A DNA stretch of 64,000 nucleotides from Bolinopsis microptera. Its lineage: Eukaryota; Ctenophora; Tentaculata; Lobata; Bolinopsidae. How positions within the stretch are numbered: the first letter of the stretch is position 1; each line of letters begins with the position of its first letter. The DNA is taken from positions 4,698,084 to 4,762,083 of the forward strand of contig NC_087072.1 of the NCBI RefSeq assembly GCF_026151205.1, written 5' to 3'. Below are positions 24,458-35,170 of the stretch, piece after piece. Below the pieces are notes generated by a model. The model did not search any database. It was not told the origin of the DNA and saw only the letters and a program-made list of their open reading frames with translations. The translations under genes and the position numbers were made by a program.

Positions 24458-25603
24458 GGGTAAAGCACATAATTTTGTCATTTTTGGCAATTTTCCGACT
24501 GCCTGATATAAACCATGGGTTTTAACCTCGTCTGAAATTCCGATTTAGATGAAACCTCCACCATGTTATAGTAGACAGTCTAGGCAAGTTCTAACACAAA
24601 AATGATTGAAATTGCTGGGGTTGAAGATGTTCAAAAAAATTATTTTGAAAAAATGACAAAATTAGGTGACTTTACTTAATTTTGTCACCCCGAACCTAAT
24701 TTTGTCACTTGAAGATTGTGCAAAAAGTAACCGTTTCTCGGTATTTTAGACTACCTGGATGCATCATTCGAGCGCTTTTTTACCAACATTGACCTCAAAA
24801 ATCCCAAAGATATGATGTTTTCATAGTTTTGTAGCTTGATGAAAAGATGACACTTTTTGGGTATCTAATCTTAGAAAATAGCCCCAAATGCCCCTGAAAC
24901 CACTGGCAACTTAAAAAACGATTGGTTCTAGGCCTAGGTTGAAATTTTCATGTCTGTAGATAGATCACTTGCTTAGTAATTTCATCAAATATTTTGTTAG
25001 TCATTGTAGATTGAAAAAATCAGATTATCCACCTAATATTTCTCGGCGAAAATATGCTATTATAAGTGTTATAAGTGCCTTATACATATCCTATGGGCAA
25101 AAAAACTTCAGAATAGTTGTATAAGGCCATTTTCAACACAATCTGTGATTTACAAGAAATTTAAGAAAGGTCGATTTTTTTGACAAAATTAGGTACTTTT
25201 GGCAAAATCGAACCTAATTTTGTCACCCTCTGTAACTTGAACAATAATTGCGCTAGAGACTTGAAAATTTGTACGTATACTTCTGCTGTAGAAGATATTT
25301 GAAATATGCAATGGCATGAAGCTAGCTCAATTACTTTTGAAATAGCAATAAATCAAAATTTTGAAAATTCCTTAAGAAAACCTTAAGGATCTCATTTATT
25401 TTTCGGGTTAACAGTTTCGCCTTCATTTTTGACACAGATGCAAAAGAGCTAGAAACTTAAACTTTGTACGAGCAGTTTCAGCAAAGTCTAAGCTTTCTTT
25501 TTATACACAATCCTTTTCTTTCAAGCTGAAATTCCGAGCCGAGGCAGTTTTTCAGAGCAAAATGACAAAATTAGGTACCCTGACAAAATTATGTGCCTTA
25601 CCC
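24458..25603. mobile_element. TA-flanked non-autonomous transposon, 1146 bp
   Basis: Inverted ends GGGTAARGCACATAATTTTG at 24458-24480 and 25581-25603, each bordered by TA. There is no ORF. The terminal word AATTTTGTCA recurs inside in both orientations (about 24650, 24680, 24707, 25183, 25213 and 25565), usually as CCTAATTTTGTCA. The TA duplication fits Tc1/mariner-type integration, but no transposase is present to prove it. It lies just upstream of the HERC-like start codon. Confidence 0.75.
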
Positions 25604-26109
25604 TATTGGTTATTGGTAGAATATTTAATGTGTTAACATTTTTAAAGACTTTTAAAACATTTCAAAAAGCAAAATGATTCCTTACAGTTATAAAATCTTG
25701 TATGATATGAATAATAGGTTGCATAACGGATCTTATTTGTTTTAATTTCAATCTACATTTATTTTTGAAAGCTAAATATCCTTCAATTACAACAGATTAC
25801 AGTAAAACACAAATTCAAGAAAATCAATTCATTTATTTTCAAGAAATAATACAGCACAATAAAGAGATTTAATCTAAATCAGGGAAGGTCACTGCAACAA
25901 TACAAACAAAACTTTTTAGTTTAATCCAGGAAGTTAATAGTTATCAAAAATTTTCCAGTGCATACAGTAAAACCCTAATTTTCAGGGATTTCTAATAAAA
26001 ATCATGGTACAAAAATCCAAGAAAATCAGGGCTCCCGGTTTATAGGGGCACGGTAACTAGTGGCCGGGTATAACTGGTTATCAAAGCAATCTACAGTCAT
26101 TATTCATCC

Positions 26110-26742
26110 TTAAAACTTGAGGTTTTGAGCAATGAAATACAAGTAAGCCCCACAAGTACCCATTGAAACCAAAGACATAATCATGCTGAAACCATGGCTA
26201 ATTTGGAAGTTTGTTAACAGCTTCTTGTCATCATCAGTAGCTTTATCACTATCCTTCAATGGGCTCATCTGTCCAATTTCATCTTCCAGCCCCAGTAGGT
26301 TCTCTCGAGCGTGAATTTTAAACATCAGCTGAGTAGTGGCAGGAATGAAGTACAGTGAGTTTGCCAGATTTCCCAAAAGACCACAAGCCAGCATAAGTCC
26401 CTCCCATTTATCACAAATTAGTGACAGACCCTCAGTGGGCCCAATCTCATTCAACTGGAGATATGTCACCAGGGCCAGCAGCGAACAAGACGTGTTGAGC
26501 ATAGCGTATTTAGGGAACAATTTTGATTGTACTCTACCAAATGTGCGCCTCTTGAGAGCTCTGAACATTGTAAGTCCTGCAATGGATCCCACCCAAAATT
26601 GGGTTCCAAATGAAACACTGCATGAGCCAACATTCATAAACTTGATGATCCCACTGGGCACGTAAGGAAGTACTGTGGGCATAACAGCTGTTCCTGCACA
26701 AGTGAGTAACACCATGCCACCAGACGAAGTCAATAAATCCAT
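26110..26742 (-). CDS. TMEM205-like: TMEM205-like membrane protein, copy 1
   Basis: An intronless ORF of 210 codons, start ATG at 26742 (an in-frame upstream extension lacks a matching start in the paralogue). The hallmark RRTFGRVQSKLFPKYAML corresponds to the FGLVQSKLFP block of the TMEM205/DUF4149 family. FIPATTQLMFKIHARENLLG fits the family's TT-containing third block. Hydrophobic stretches at about residues 5-25, 30-50, 75-95, 110-130 and 185-205 suggest four or more membrane segments. In vertebrates TMEM205 is a small membrane protein linked to vesicle traffic; the role here is unknown. Its closest relative is the tandem copy 450 bp away. Confidence 0.8.
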   Translation of the reverse strand: MDLLTSSGGMVLLTCAGTAVMPTVLPYVPSGIIKFMNVGSCSVSFGTQFWVGSIAGLTMFRALKRRTFGRVQSKLFPKYAMLNTSCSLLALVTYLQLNEIGPTEGLSLICDKWEGLMLACGLLGNLANSLYFIPATTQLMFKIHARENLLGLEDEIGQMSPLKDSDKATDDDKKLLTNFQISHGFSMIMSLVSMGTCGAYLYFIAQNLKF

Positions 26743-26850
26743 GTTTGTGGGATCTGTGTGATAAAGACTGATTAACTTTTTTTCCTCTAAAAATACCAAA
26801 TGTATAAAATAATGTATATTTATATTGTGTGGCAACTAGTACTATATTCT

Positions 26851-27120
26851 AAAGTCAAAAAGTGTTAATATTCCAGCAATAGAATCCTCAGAAAAGTTAT
26901 TAATCACAAAAGCTATCTTATAAAGAAAAAAAAGCAAAGTAAAATTTATAAAGTCAAAAAGTGTTAATATTCCAGCAATACAATCATCAGAACAGTTATT
27001 TATCAAAAAAAATATCTTATTAAGTAAAAAAAGTAAAGTAAAATTTATAAAGTCAAAAAGTGTTAATATTCCAGCAATACAATCATTAAAGTAAAAAAAA
27101 GTAAAGTTAAATTTATGACA
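26851..27120 (+). repeat. Three tandem copies of a ~99-bp unit between the TMEM205-like genes
   Basis: Copies start at 26851, 26950 and 27049 with AAAGTCAAAAAGTGTTAATA, and the second half is rich in A. The third copy is truncated. The array lies in the 445-bp gap between the two paralogues, upstream of copy 1. Confidence 0.88.
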
Positions 27121-27187
27121 TCACATCATCTACAAAATATCATCAGGCAAATCAACATTTAACAATGATGGCACTCATTGTTCATCA

Positions 27188-27820
27188 TCAAAACTTAAGG
27201 TTTTGAGCAATGAAATACAAGTAAGCCCCACAAGTACCAATCGAAATCAAAGACAGAATCATGGTGCAAACATGACTTATTCGAAAAAATTTTAACAGCT
27301 TTTTGTCATCATCAGTAGCTTTATCACTACTGTTCAAGGGGCTTTTCTTTCCTATTTCCTGTTCCAGCCCAAGTAGGTTCTCTCGAGCGTAAATTTTAAA
27401 CATCAGCTGGGTTGTGGCAGGTATGAAGTACAGTGAGTTTGCCAGATTTCCCAAAAGACCACATATCAGCATAAGTCCCTCCCATTTTTCACAAATTCGT
27501 GACACACCCTCAGTGAGTTCAATTTCATTCAACTGTAGATAGGTCACCAGGGCCAGTAGCGAGCAAGAGGTGTTGAGCATGGCATATTTAGGGAACAATT
27601 TTGATTGTACTCTACCAAAAATTTGCCTCTCAAGAACCTTCCTCATGGTCAGTCCTGCAATGGAGCCAACCCAAAACTGGGCTCCAAATGAAACACTGCA
27701 TGAGCCAACATTTATAAACTTGATGATGTCAGTGGGCACATAGGGAAGTATTGAGGGCATAACAGCTGTTCCTGTACAAGCGAGTAACACCATGCCACCT
27801 GACGAAGTCAATAGATCCAT
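27188..27820 (-). CDS. TMEM205-like: TMEM205-like membrane protein, copy 2
   Basis: An intronless ORF of exactly the same length (210 codons) as the neighbouring copy, and clearly its paralogue: MDLLTSSGGMVLL, RQIFGRVQSKLFPKYAML and FIPATTQLMFKIYARENLLG. The two copies share membrane segments, the C-terminal YLYFIAQNLKF and part of the 5' leader (GATCTGTGTGAT). Differences cluster in the loop after TMs 1-2 and near the C terminus, suggesting both have been kept under constraint. The lack of introns could mean an ancestral retrocopy followed by tandem duplication; that is inferred. Confidence 0.8.
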   Translation of the reverse strand: MDLLTSSGGMVLLACTGTAVMPSILPYVPTDIIKFINVGSCSVSFGAQFWVGSIAGLTMRKVLERQIFGRVQSKLFPKYAMLNTSCSLLALVTYLQLNEIELTEGVSRICEKWEGLMLICGLLGNLANSLYFIPATTQLMFKIYARENLLGLEQEIGKKSPLNSSDKATDDDKKLLKFFRISHVCTMILSLISIGTCGAYLYFIAQNLKF

Positions 27821-28725
27821 GATTTTGGGATCTGTGTGATCATATAGATATCACTGGTTAGAAACTTATATAAGACTGGTTAGATTGCTTTCTTTTTAAG
27901 ATATCATGAGTATGTGTGATCTTTGTATCATAACAACAAGTATTATATTCAGAGCAGAAAAGGTCATTAAACAATATAAACATTCAATTAAATCAAGTGA
28001 TGCAATTGGCAGAGCACAATACTTAGGTAACGGGAATGGTCCATTGTTACCAATATTGTTGAACTTGAAACAAACAAGTGTTATATTCTAAACTCAAAAA
28101 TACATTATGCAAGCTATCTAATGTCTGTTGAAGTCCGGCACTTTAAGCATACTTATAAAAAGTATTTACACAATTAATATACACAAATAATTCCAGCAAT
28201 GGTCCTTGTCCAGCTATAAGGTTAGGGGCCATCAACTACGGACGTCCGGCAAATAGGGAGGGGTGGTTTTGAAAATTCAGACACACCCGGACAGGGGGAA
28301 GGGGTGGTCTGAAAATCTGCAATTTTGGCGGACGTCCTAATCAAAAAAACAATACTAAGCATCAGTGCCAAATAAAAAATTAATTGTAGCGCTATGATCA
28401 GTGGCGTAACGAAAGGCCCTGCTGACCCCGCTGACCGCTGTGCAGGGGGGCGCCGTCTTAGGGAGGCGCCAAATCGTCTTTTGAATGTGAGACAATTTCG
28501 AAAACTTGACTAAAATACTAGCAAAACTGCGCGTTTTGCTCTAGAGACACACTTTTTTAAAAATTTTACCGGCGTATTCTTTAAAATCTGAACCAGACTG
28601 AGTGAATTACGACCTCCATCGCCCTGAAAAAAGTGCGAATGCTCATTGGATGTTAAAGCGCACGTGACTTGCATTCACGTGATCGTTCAGAACCAATTAC
28701 AGCCGCGCAAAAGATCACGTGCACG
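27821..28725. other. Intergenic, with relics of TIR elements
   Basis: No gene is seen. At 28240-28342, GGACGTCCG occurs near both ends of a G-rich block. At 28399 CAGTGGCGTAACG resembles a hAT terminal sequence and is followed by GGCGCC-rich DNA. Both are low-confidence remnants. Confidence 0.35.
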
Positions 28726-28845
28726 CTTGTCATACGTTGTATGACCCGCCGCGCACGAAGTGCGCGGCTCCCCCTGTAGCGTCGAAGACGCTACAGGGGT
28801 AGCGTCTATAGTGAAGCGACCGTGGGGGTCACCACGTGATACAAG
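28726..28845. mobile_element. 120-bp CG-rich hairpin element with 6-bp TSD
   Basis: It begins CTTGTCATACGT and ends ACGTGATACAAG (imperfect TIR). It is flanked by the perfect duplication TGCACG (28720-28725 and 28846-28851). The interior is a series of hairpins: CATACGTTGTATG, GCGCACGAAGTGCGC and CTGTAGCGTCGAAGACGCTACAG. No coding capacity. Two related copies lie at 30508 and 30528. Confidence 0.85.
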
Positions 28846-28924
28846 TGCACGCCAACTACCAATCAGAAAGAAGTGACGTATTTACTGGGCCACGCTCAGC
28901 CTGTCATTCCGCCGAATCTCTATT

Positions 28925-29130
28925 GTGTTAATGTTTATGAACATAATAGCCTGAGGTCCCCAGGAAATGACGTATGCGCTACAAAAGCCACGCGCTGAGT
29001 TAGATTGTAAAATCTGATCATTTGATTGTCAAATCGCATAAACAGCGCCTATGTGCGCGTTTTAGAGGGTTCAATTACGCCAGGCTATGTTTATAAACAT
29101 AATAGCCTGGGGTCCCCAGGTAAGCTAATT
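28925..29130. repeat. Two copies of AACATAATAGCCTGRGGTCCCCAGG
   Basis: The motif ending CTGRGGTCCCCAGG occurs at about 28940-28964 and 29096-29122 and, inverted, at 5290-5318 inside the first transposon. It ends in the palindrome CCTGGGGACCCCAGG (or a one-base variant), so it is probably a terminal or subterminal hairpin of another repeat family. Confidence 0.6.
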
Positions 29131-29269
29131 TAAAACATTTCCCAAAGTTTCAAGTTCATTGCTCAAAATTTGGCTGAGTTATGACTATTTCAAAATCTAT
29201 CGGATACGTGATCCGAGCACTCAGTCAGTGATCTTTGTACTCATTCAGTGATCTCGTTACCCAATCTGT

Positions 29270-30160
29270 TGCTCTATCCAGAGCCCTTGCGCTTGCAGTA
29301 GCGCGCGCCCGCCTCACGGCGGTAAAAGGGCTCTAGCCATCAACCCACCCAACGATTTTGGCACCACTCTACAGTGGTGCCAAAATTACCCGCGCTTTTG
29401 TCCTCATATGCGACGTGTGTAGCTTTTCAAACATGAGGTGTCGTACGTCACCTCAAGATCGGGTGACAGGGGGCTGACCATGCCCGAACCTAATTGATCA
29501 TTGATTGGGTCTGAGGTCACGTGATTATGAGCCTATGAGATCACGTGACTATTACGTCACCAGACCTTGTCCTCCGTTTCCCGCTCATTGGACCAGGTGA
29601 GCTTGCATGCTTGTGAATGTAGGTGTAAGTACAGCTGTACTGTAGTTTATACCTAATTAACCCCTATACACTGTCACTATGCACTATAGAAACCGGAAAA
29701 GTGGTTACTGCATACTGGAGGGAAAAGTGCCAAGACTACCTGCGCTATATAGACGCTGTTGTCAGCACTGCGCACGCGCGCACGAACCTTCCCATCGGGG
29801 TTCGTGGATAGGTGCTTTTCTTGACTTGTGAAACAAGCGCGCCCGAAGTGGCGCGAAAGCACATGGTTAGGTGAACCCAATCTGATCAAGAGTAAGTCGT
29901 TAGCGTTGCTCTAACCAGAGCCCTAGCTCTTGCTTGCAGTAGCGCGCGACCGCCGAAACAAGCGCGTCACGCAGTACGCGTATACACATGGCTATGTGAA
30001 GCGTAAGCGTGTATTAATGAGGTTCATTAGGCTTTACCAAACATAATGGGGAGATGACGACCTGATCATCATTGATTTGCTCTAACCAGAGCCCTCTCGC
30101 TTGCAGTAGCGCGCGACCGCCGTAGGCGTCACGCAGTACGCGTAGGCACATGGCTATCTT
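29270..30160. repeat. CG-rich repeat family (CCAGAGCCCT..GCAGTAGCGCG)
   Basis: Copies begin at about 29278, 29913 and 30085, with a fourth at 34565. They share TAACCAGAGCCCT, CTTGCAGTAGCGCG, GACCGCCG, GCGTCACGCAGTACGC and CACATGGCTA. The 29278 copy folds as AGAGCCCTT with AAGGGCTCT. Their CG density contrasts sharply with the AT-rich surroundings. The family is unassigned; I found no convincing tRNA-like A and B boxes, so I do not call it a SINE. Confidence 0.65.
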
Positions 30161-30507
30161 AAATCATAGATTGGATAGCGATAATGACTTTGCTTGACAG
30201 GGAAACACAAATTTTTAGGATGAATCAATAAATGAAATCAACTGTACTATTTTATTATGTTGTATTTGATTCACAATGTCAATCCTTCGCAGCTCGGTGA
30301 GGTACAATGGTGCATCTCGCCGATCTACCGAAGTGGTTGCGAGAAGAATTATTTGATGCGCGGCGCGACCCAGTAGTGCATCGCGCTACAAATGTTGAGT
30401 ATAATTTTACAGATGAAATGATCCCAGGGGGGACTCCCAACCCATCGCTTCGGCGCACCTTTCACAAGCAAGAGCCACTTTGGTCTACTTGCTGTGAGGT
30501 GTCTCAG

Positions 30508-30712
30508 CTTGTCATACGTTGTATGACCTTGTATCACGTGGTGACCCCCACTGTCGCTTCGACGATACAGGGGGAGCCGCGCACTTCGTGCGCGGCGGGT
30601 CATACAACGTATGACAAGTATGACCCTCCACGCACGAGTGCGCGGCTCCCCCTGTATCGTCAAATCAGGACGACATAGTGAAACGACCGTGAGGGTCGCA
30701 ACGTGATACAAG
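30508..30712. mobile_element. Hairpin element with nested copy, 6-bp TSD
   Basis: CTTGTCATACG..GATACAAG, flanked by TCTCAG (30502-30507 and 30713-30718). It is the same family as 28726-28845, split by a second, inverted copy at 30528-30618. Confidence 0.85.
30528..30618. mobile_element. Nested inverted hairpin element with its own 6-bp TSD
   Basis: CTTGTATCACGTGG..GTATGACAAG, reversed relative to its host copy and flanked by TATGAC (30522-30527 and 30619-30624). It contains GCGCACTTCGTGCGC. Confidence 0.85.
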
Positions 30713-30849
30713 TCTCAGCTACATGGGTTGGGGTCCCCCATTAAAAAAGAAATGAAATCAACTAATCAAAATTCTAACACAAAGCAATTCAATAAGTTCC
30801 CCAGATGCAATCACCTTGTGGCATTGTAGGTTTACAACCTACCAGGATG

Positions 30850-31171
30850 CGCGCCAACCATATTAAAGTATATTAAAGTATATCCCCGGGTCAAAATCGG
30901 AAAAAATCCTACATTTTAATATACTTTAATATACCTACAATTAGAAGATTTATATTCTTCGTTAAGATTTACATGATGAACTATATTTTTCACTCAGATT
31001 CGCAAGATAAGCCTGTTTTAGGACGAGTACATGAATTTCCATCCAGATTGGTCAAAAATTGGCTGAGCTATGACATATGAGCTTTAAAAAATATACCCAT
31101 ATTTGGGCATACGCTTTTGCCCAAATTCGCTTTTACCCTAATTCGATGAAATTTCAATACTTTTTAATGAG
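30850..31171. repeat. Left part of an AT-rich G-capped family copy, cut by a LINE
   Basis: Near-identical to 58799-59117: it starts CCAACCATATTAAAGTATAT and runs to AATGAGACTAACTCT, where the intact copy continues with ATGTGAAAGATATAAC. Here the sequence switches to LINE code at about 31172. The matching right part resumes at 33868. Confidence 0.8.
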
Positions 31172-31646
31172 ACTAACTCTTGAATCGATACAAAAAAGAG
31201 GTATCAAGTGGATCCTTAATGATATTTACTTGAGCCTTAGGGACAAAAAAAGGTATTTCATAGCGTGTAAGGAACTAAATATCCTTCCACTCTCGGTAAG
31301 GTTTGATTACAAGGATATATTATATTTTCATAATATTTTTTATGACATGTCAGTTGTGACATTTCCACCTTACTTACGACGTTTCATGGGAAGTAGGTTA
31401 AGGCGATCACATCTAGACGATCTCAGTATGATTAGTGACATTTCTCCTCAAGTTCCACAAAACCTTACGTCAAGCCAGACCAGATGTTCAGGCATATCTA
31501 AGTCTTACTTTAACAGAGCACACATTCTTTGGAATAAACTCCCTTATGAATTAAGGGAAATCTCAAGGCCATCCGTGTTTAAAACCCATTTAATTAAGTA
31601 CCTCTGGACAGTTCTAAACGACCATATAACATCCTCTGACAGTTAA
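31172..31646 (+). pseudogene. 5'-truncated LINE, C-terminal end of ORF2
   Basis: The ORF reads LESIQKRGIKWILND at its start and YFNRAHILWNKLPYELREIS then VFKTHLIKYL near its end, the usual C-terminal tail of jockey/CR1-type LINE proteins after the RT domain. It begins abruptly at the repeat breakpoint, as expected for 5' truncation during target-primed integration. The 25-30 codons in frame before 31172 belong to the interrupted repeat, not to the LINE. Confidence 0.7.
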
Positions 31647-32580
31647 ACAATTTACCTTAATGTAACTATATTGTCTAAATATAAATTGATATGAAGTATA
31701 ATTAATAAAATATGTTAAATAAAGTGTGTTTATAATTATGATTTATGGTACATTGTTATTTATTATATTTATATTTTAGGCTGTAACCTTATTAGTTCAA
31801 TGGAATAAACCTAGCATGCCTTGGTTGCAGCATCGCTTCACTTATAGGTGCATTTAGGGCCCGATGTAATTGCTATGATCAGTTTACTGGTCAACTGGTG
31901 TTTCGGTGTCCCTTATTTTGTTTACACTCGGTCACTTGTCAAGGCATGTAAGGTCATTCGGCGATATTTTTCTTTGAAATAAAATGATGTATTTGTGTAA
32001 CAATTTGAAAGTTTATTGATTAAAAAAAATGTAAAAGATAGGGGGGGCACAGTGGGGCTCCATGCTGACATTAAGCAAAAAAAAGTCATGTCTCCAAAAT
32101 CACTTTAAACTAGTTTAATCTAATAGCCAGGTTGTTTCTGAGCTCAGATTTTGATTTTTGATTCTATCTCATTCCTGAGCAAAGTTACAGCCCTGTAAAG
32201 TCAGGCGCTGGGATATTTATAGATTTGGCAGTGAAAAATATTCTGAATGTGCATGTCCAGGCAAGATATCTTAACATCGTATTTTTATATTAACACTATT
32301 GGGATAGTCCCACATGAGTTTTCCTAGTAATGTCAAGCTCGTTGGTAGTCAATTTAAGCAAAATTGAGATCCTTTTGGCAAAAAATCGAGATTTTGTGAA
32401 CTTTTAGGGATAATGTTGATAAATTTGCCAAATTTCGAAGGTAAAATTGTCATTTGCTCTGATGTCAGGCTGCTGGAAAAGTTATGCCTCTATATGCCCC
32501 ATATCAACTATACTTTAAATGATACCTCAGAATGTCTATAAACACAAAATAATCGATTTGCTTCAGAACAATTCAGACTT
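31647..32580. other. Non-coding repeat-rich stretch
   Basis: No gene is seen. It contains polyadenylation-like AATAAA/TTAAATAAA near 31705-31720, a short G run at 32041, and AT-rich sequence with no recognised structure. Confidence 0.4.
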
Positions 32581-32584
32581 TTGG

Positions 32585-33173
32585 ATTAGATTAGATTAGA
32601 TTAAGAATAATGACATAAACATCATCACTAGTTTTAAACATTCTTTCTGATTTCCTCATTATCAGAACTGTGAACATTTCACAGCCTTCGTCATTAAAAA
32701 ACAAACAAATTCTATAAATAACATAATTGTCATAATTTATTTACATATAAAAAAGTTTAAAAAGTTAAAAACCGTTAATTTAAAATAAATAAATAAAAAC
32801 AAATTCATGAGATATTTATTCCCTTTCTCTTGGCAACACGAGGATTTTTATATAAATATTGGACTTGTTGCTTCTTCTTTTCGATATAATTTACACCCTC
32901 TATTTTTGCTAAAACTATATTTGACACTTCCCAAAAGTTGCCTGTGTCTACTAAATTATTAGTCTTTTTAAATTCTTCTAGATTAATTTTAAAATCAATA
33001 ACAGACACTGAATTTCTAACAAAAGATGGCAATTTATTCCAAAAGCTGATAACACGCTCTGATAAAAAATTATTAGACAAGGTTTTAATATTTCTATCAA
33101 TATTGTTATATTGGAGAAAAAAAAATTTTTTCGAGCCCAGCCTCACGCTATTTTGCTCACTTAAAAAGCTCAC
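32585..33173 (-). pseudogene. Antisense LINE tail with TAATC microsatellite 3' end
   Basis: The minus-strand ORF 33173-32805 contains FLSERVISFWNKLPSFVRNS and VIDFKINLEEF, the C-terminal signature of CR1/jockey-like LINE ORF2. Its transcript 3' end would be the (TAATC)n tract at 32585-32605, a common LINE tail. The rest of the RT is missing. Confidence 0.65.
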
Positions 33174-33740
33174 TGATAGACTAAAAACTGATATTTTTCA
33201 TTTATTTCATAGCTTTTTGGGGCACACTTCGATCTTTTATGCTAATACCAGCAAAGTTCAATAGGAATAAGCAATATTTGGATGGAAAAATAATGCGGAT
33301 GAGCCAAAAATAGCCAAAATCTGGCAATTTGAGCTCGGAAAATCCAGGGGCAACTCTGATTTCATAGGATTTTTCTTATGTTTTGGTCATATTGCATAGT
33401 TTTTCTGGTTCTCCTTTCTGAAATATCATTATTTACAATCACATCAGCATGATTGATGACCATTTCCATACGAAAAAGCAGAAAAATGGGACAGAAACCG
33501 CTTAAAATTCGATGAAATCTTAAAATTGCTAGTCAAAAAAGATGCTTTTTGTGTGACAGAAAGTGCCAAATTTTCAAAAAAAATGATTTTTTTGCCCAAA
33601 AAAGTAGTGAAAGTTGTCCTATTTCACTGAAATAAGTCATAATTGACGATTTAACCCAAATTGACACCACCAAGATGTGGCCAGAGGCATAAAAAGGCAA
33701 AAAACCCAAAAGTCATAATGCCCTATTAGATTGCCCCTGT

Positions 33741-34242
33741 GGGGGGGGGGGGGGGGGGGGGCAACCATATTAAAGTATATTAAAGTATATCCCCGGGTCA
33801 AAATCGGGAAAAATCCTACATTTTAATATACTTTAATATGGTTGGCCCCCGGCCCCCCCCCCCCCCCAGATATAACTCAGTGTTTGTTGAATACAGTGGA
33901 TACTAAGTAAAAAGACCTCCATGAACAAAATTGGGAAAATTGCACATAATATCTCGGTTCGGAATACTAGCCAAAATGACTTCATTAAAATTGAAATAAC
34001 TCCATCAGTTTTCAATATTTTTTCAAGAACTTTTTGGAATCGATTTAGAATTGCATTTCAAGCTTATTTTGAGCAACAATTTTTGATGTAGGCCTCCAAG
34101 GAGATAGGGATATATTAAAGTATATTGTAGGTATATTAAAGTATATTAAAGTATATCCCCGGGCCCGGGTCAAAATCGGGAAAAATCCTACATTTTAATA
34201 TACTTTAATATGGTTGCCCCCCCCCCCCCCCCCCCCCCCCCC
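33741..34242. mobile_element. AT-rich G-capped family: mini copy plus right part
   Basis: A run of 21 G (33741-33761) followed by CAACCATATTAAAGTATATT, the core CCCCGGGTCAAAATCGGGAA, its inverse end AATATGGTTG, and a C-rich run to 33867. Directly after it comes AGATATAACTCAGTG and the rest of the family to TTTAATATGGTTG plus 26 C (34217-34242). It is either a complete small copy abutting the right half of the element cut at 31171, or a rearranged single copy. No clear target duplication. Confidence 0.65.
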
Positions 34243-34339
34243 AACTTTGCATACTTTTTCCCCAAGTTTGATTGCAAATTGAGTGTTGTTGATGTCAATC
34301 CTTCACGGATGATGATTAATCACTCTACACTCGACTGTC

Positions 34340-34565
34340 ACGTGACTTTTTCACTCTCTTCAGCAGATATTGGTACTGAGACGTCTTATAGAGGGTGTCA
34401 AGAGTCAGAAACTGCCAGCTGTTCTGACATTTATAGACTTTAAGAAGGCTTTCGACAGTGTACATCGTGGGAAAATGCTCAAGATTCTAGAAGCTTACGG
34501 TATTCCAGTCAAAATCGTACACCTTATACGGCTCATGTACGAGAAGACAATGACCAAAGTCCAAA
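34340..34565 (+). pseudogene. Reverse transcriptase fragment
   Basis: The frame reads LRRLIEGVKSQKLPAVLTFI then DFKKAFDSVHRGKM and IPVKIVHLIRLMYE, which is the palm region of a non-LTR RT around the first catalytic aspartate (FIDFKKAFD). It is cut at 34565 by a copy of the CG-rich repeat. No intact ORF. Confidence 0.75.
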
Positions 34566-34689
34566 CTCTAACCAGAGCCCTCTTGCTTGCAGTAGCGCGA
34601 CCGCCGCTACAAGCGCGTCACGCAGTACGCACAGACACATATTGGCTTGTACTGGAGCCATATTTGAAAATTCATTGAGGGGGTGTCCT

Positions 34690-35170
34690 GCCAAAACATA
34701 GTGAATGTTGTAAAGGTATTTCAGCAGTGTCCTGTAAAATACACTGGTTTCCTATTTATGAGTCAATTTCGTTGATAAAACAGATCACATCCGTTATTAT
34801 GTTTTAGTTCAACAACAATTCTAGACTACAAGCCATGTCTTATGCTAGGATCTCATTCTTTAGAAAATGCTGAATAATTTTTACAAGAAGACATTTTCGT
34901 GGGATCGGCCTACAATTTGGGACCTCATGTATGCCCCTTGAAAGAAATGCACAAAACAAAAGGATCATTGAAGTGGAACATGGACTCGACCAATTGCACC
35001 AATAGTCCTATTAAAAACTGATGCATGGAATGGAAAGAGGAGCAATACCTACTTTGAGAAGCTAGCTGATAAACTGTTCAGAAAATCAGGTCAAATATAT
35101 GGTATCAGAAGAAGAGTAAGATTTGACCGATAAAGTAGTAGTGCAGTGAAAATATCAGATTTAGACATAA
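34690..35170 (+). pseudogene. Degenerate LINE tail
   Basis: Short in-frame similarities in changing frames (HWFPIYESISLIK-like, then RPTIWDLM-like) suggest the C-terminal end of another LINE, heavily mutated. Weak evidence. Confidence 0.35.

Noticed and set aside
29741-29840. Possible tRNA (GGGGTTCG-like T-loop near 29795)
   Set aside because: No matching acceptor, D or anticodon stems could be folded around it by eye.
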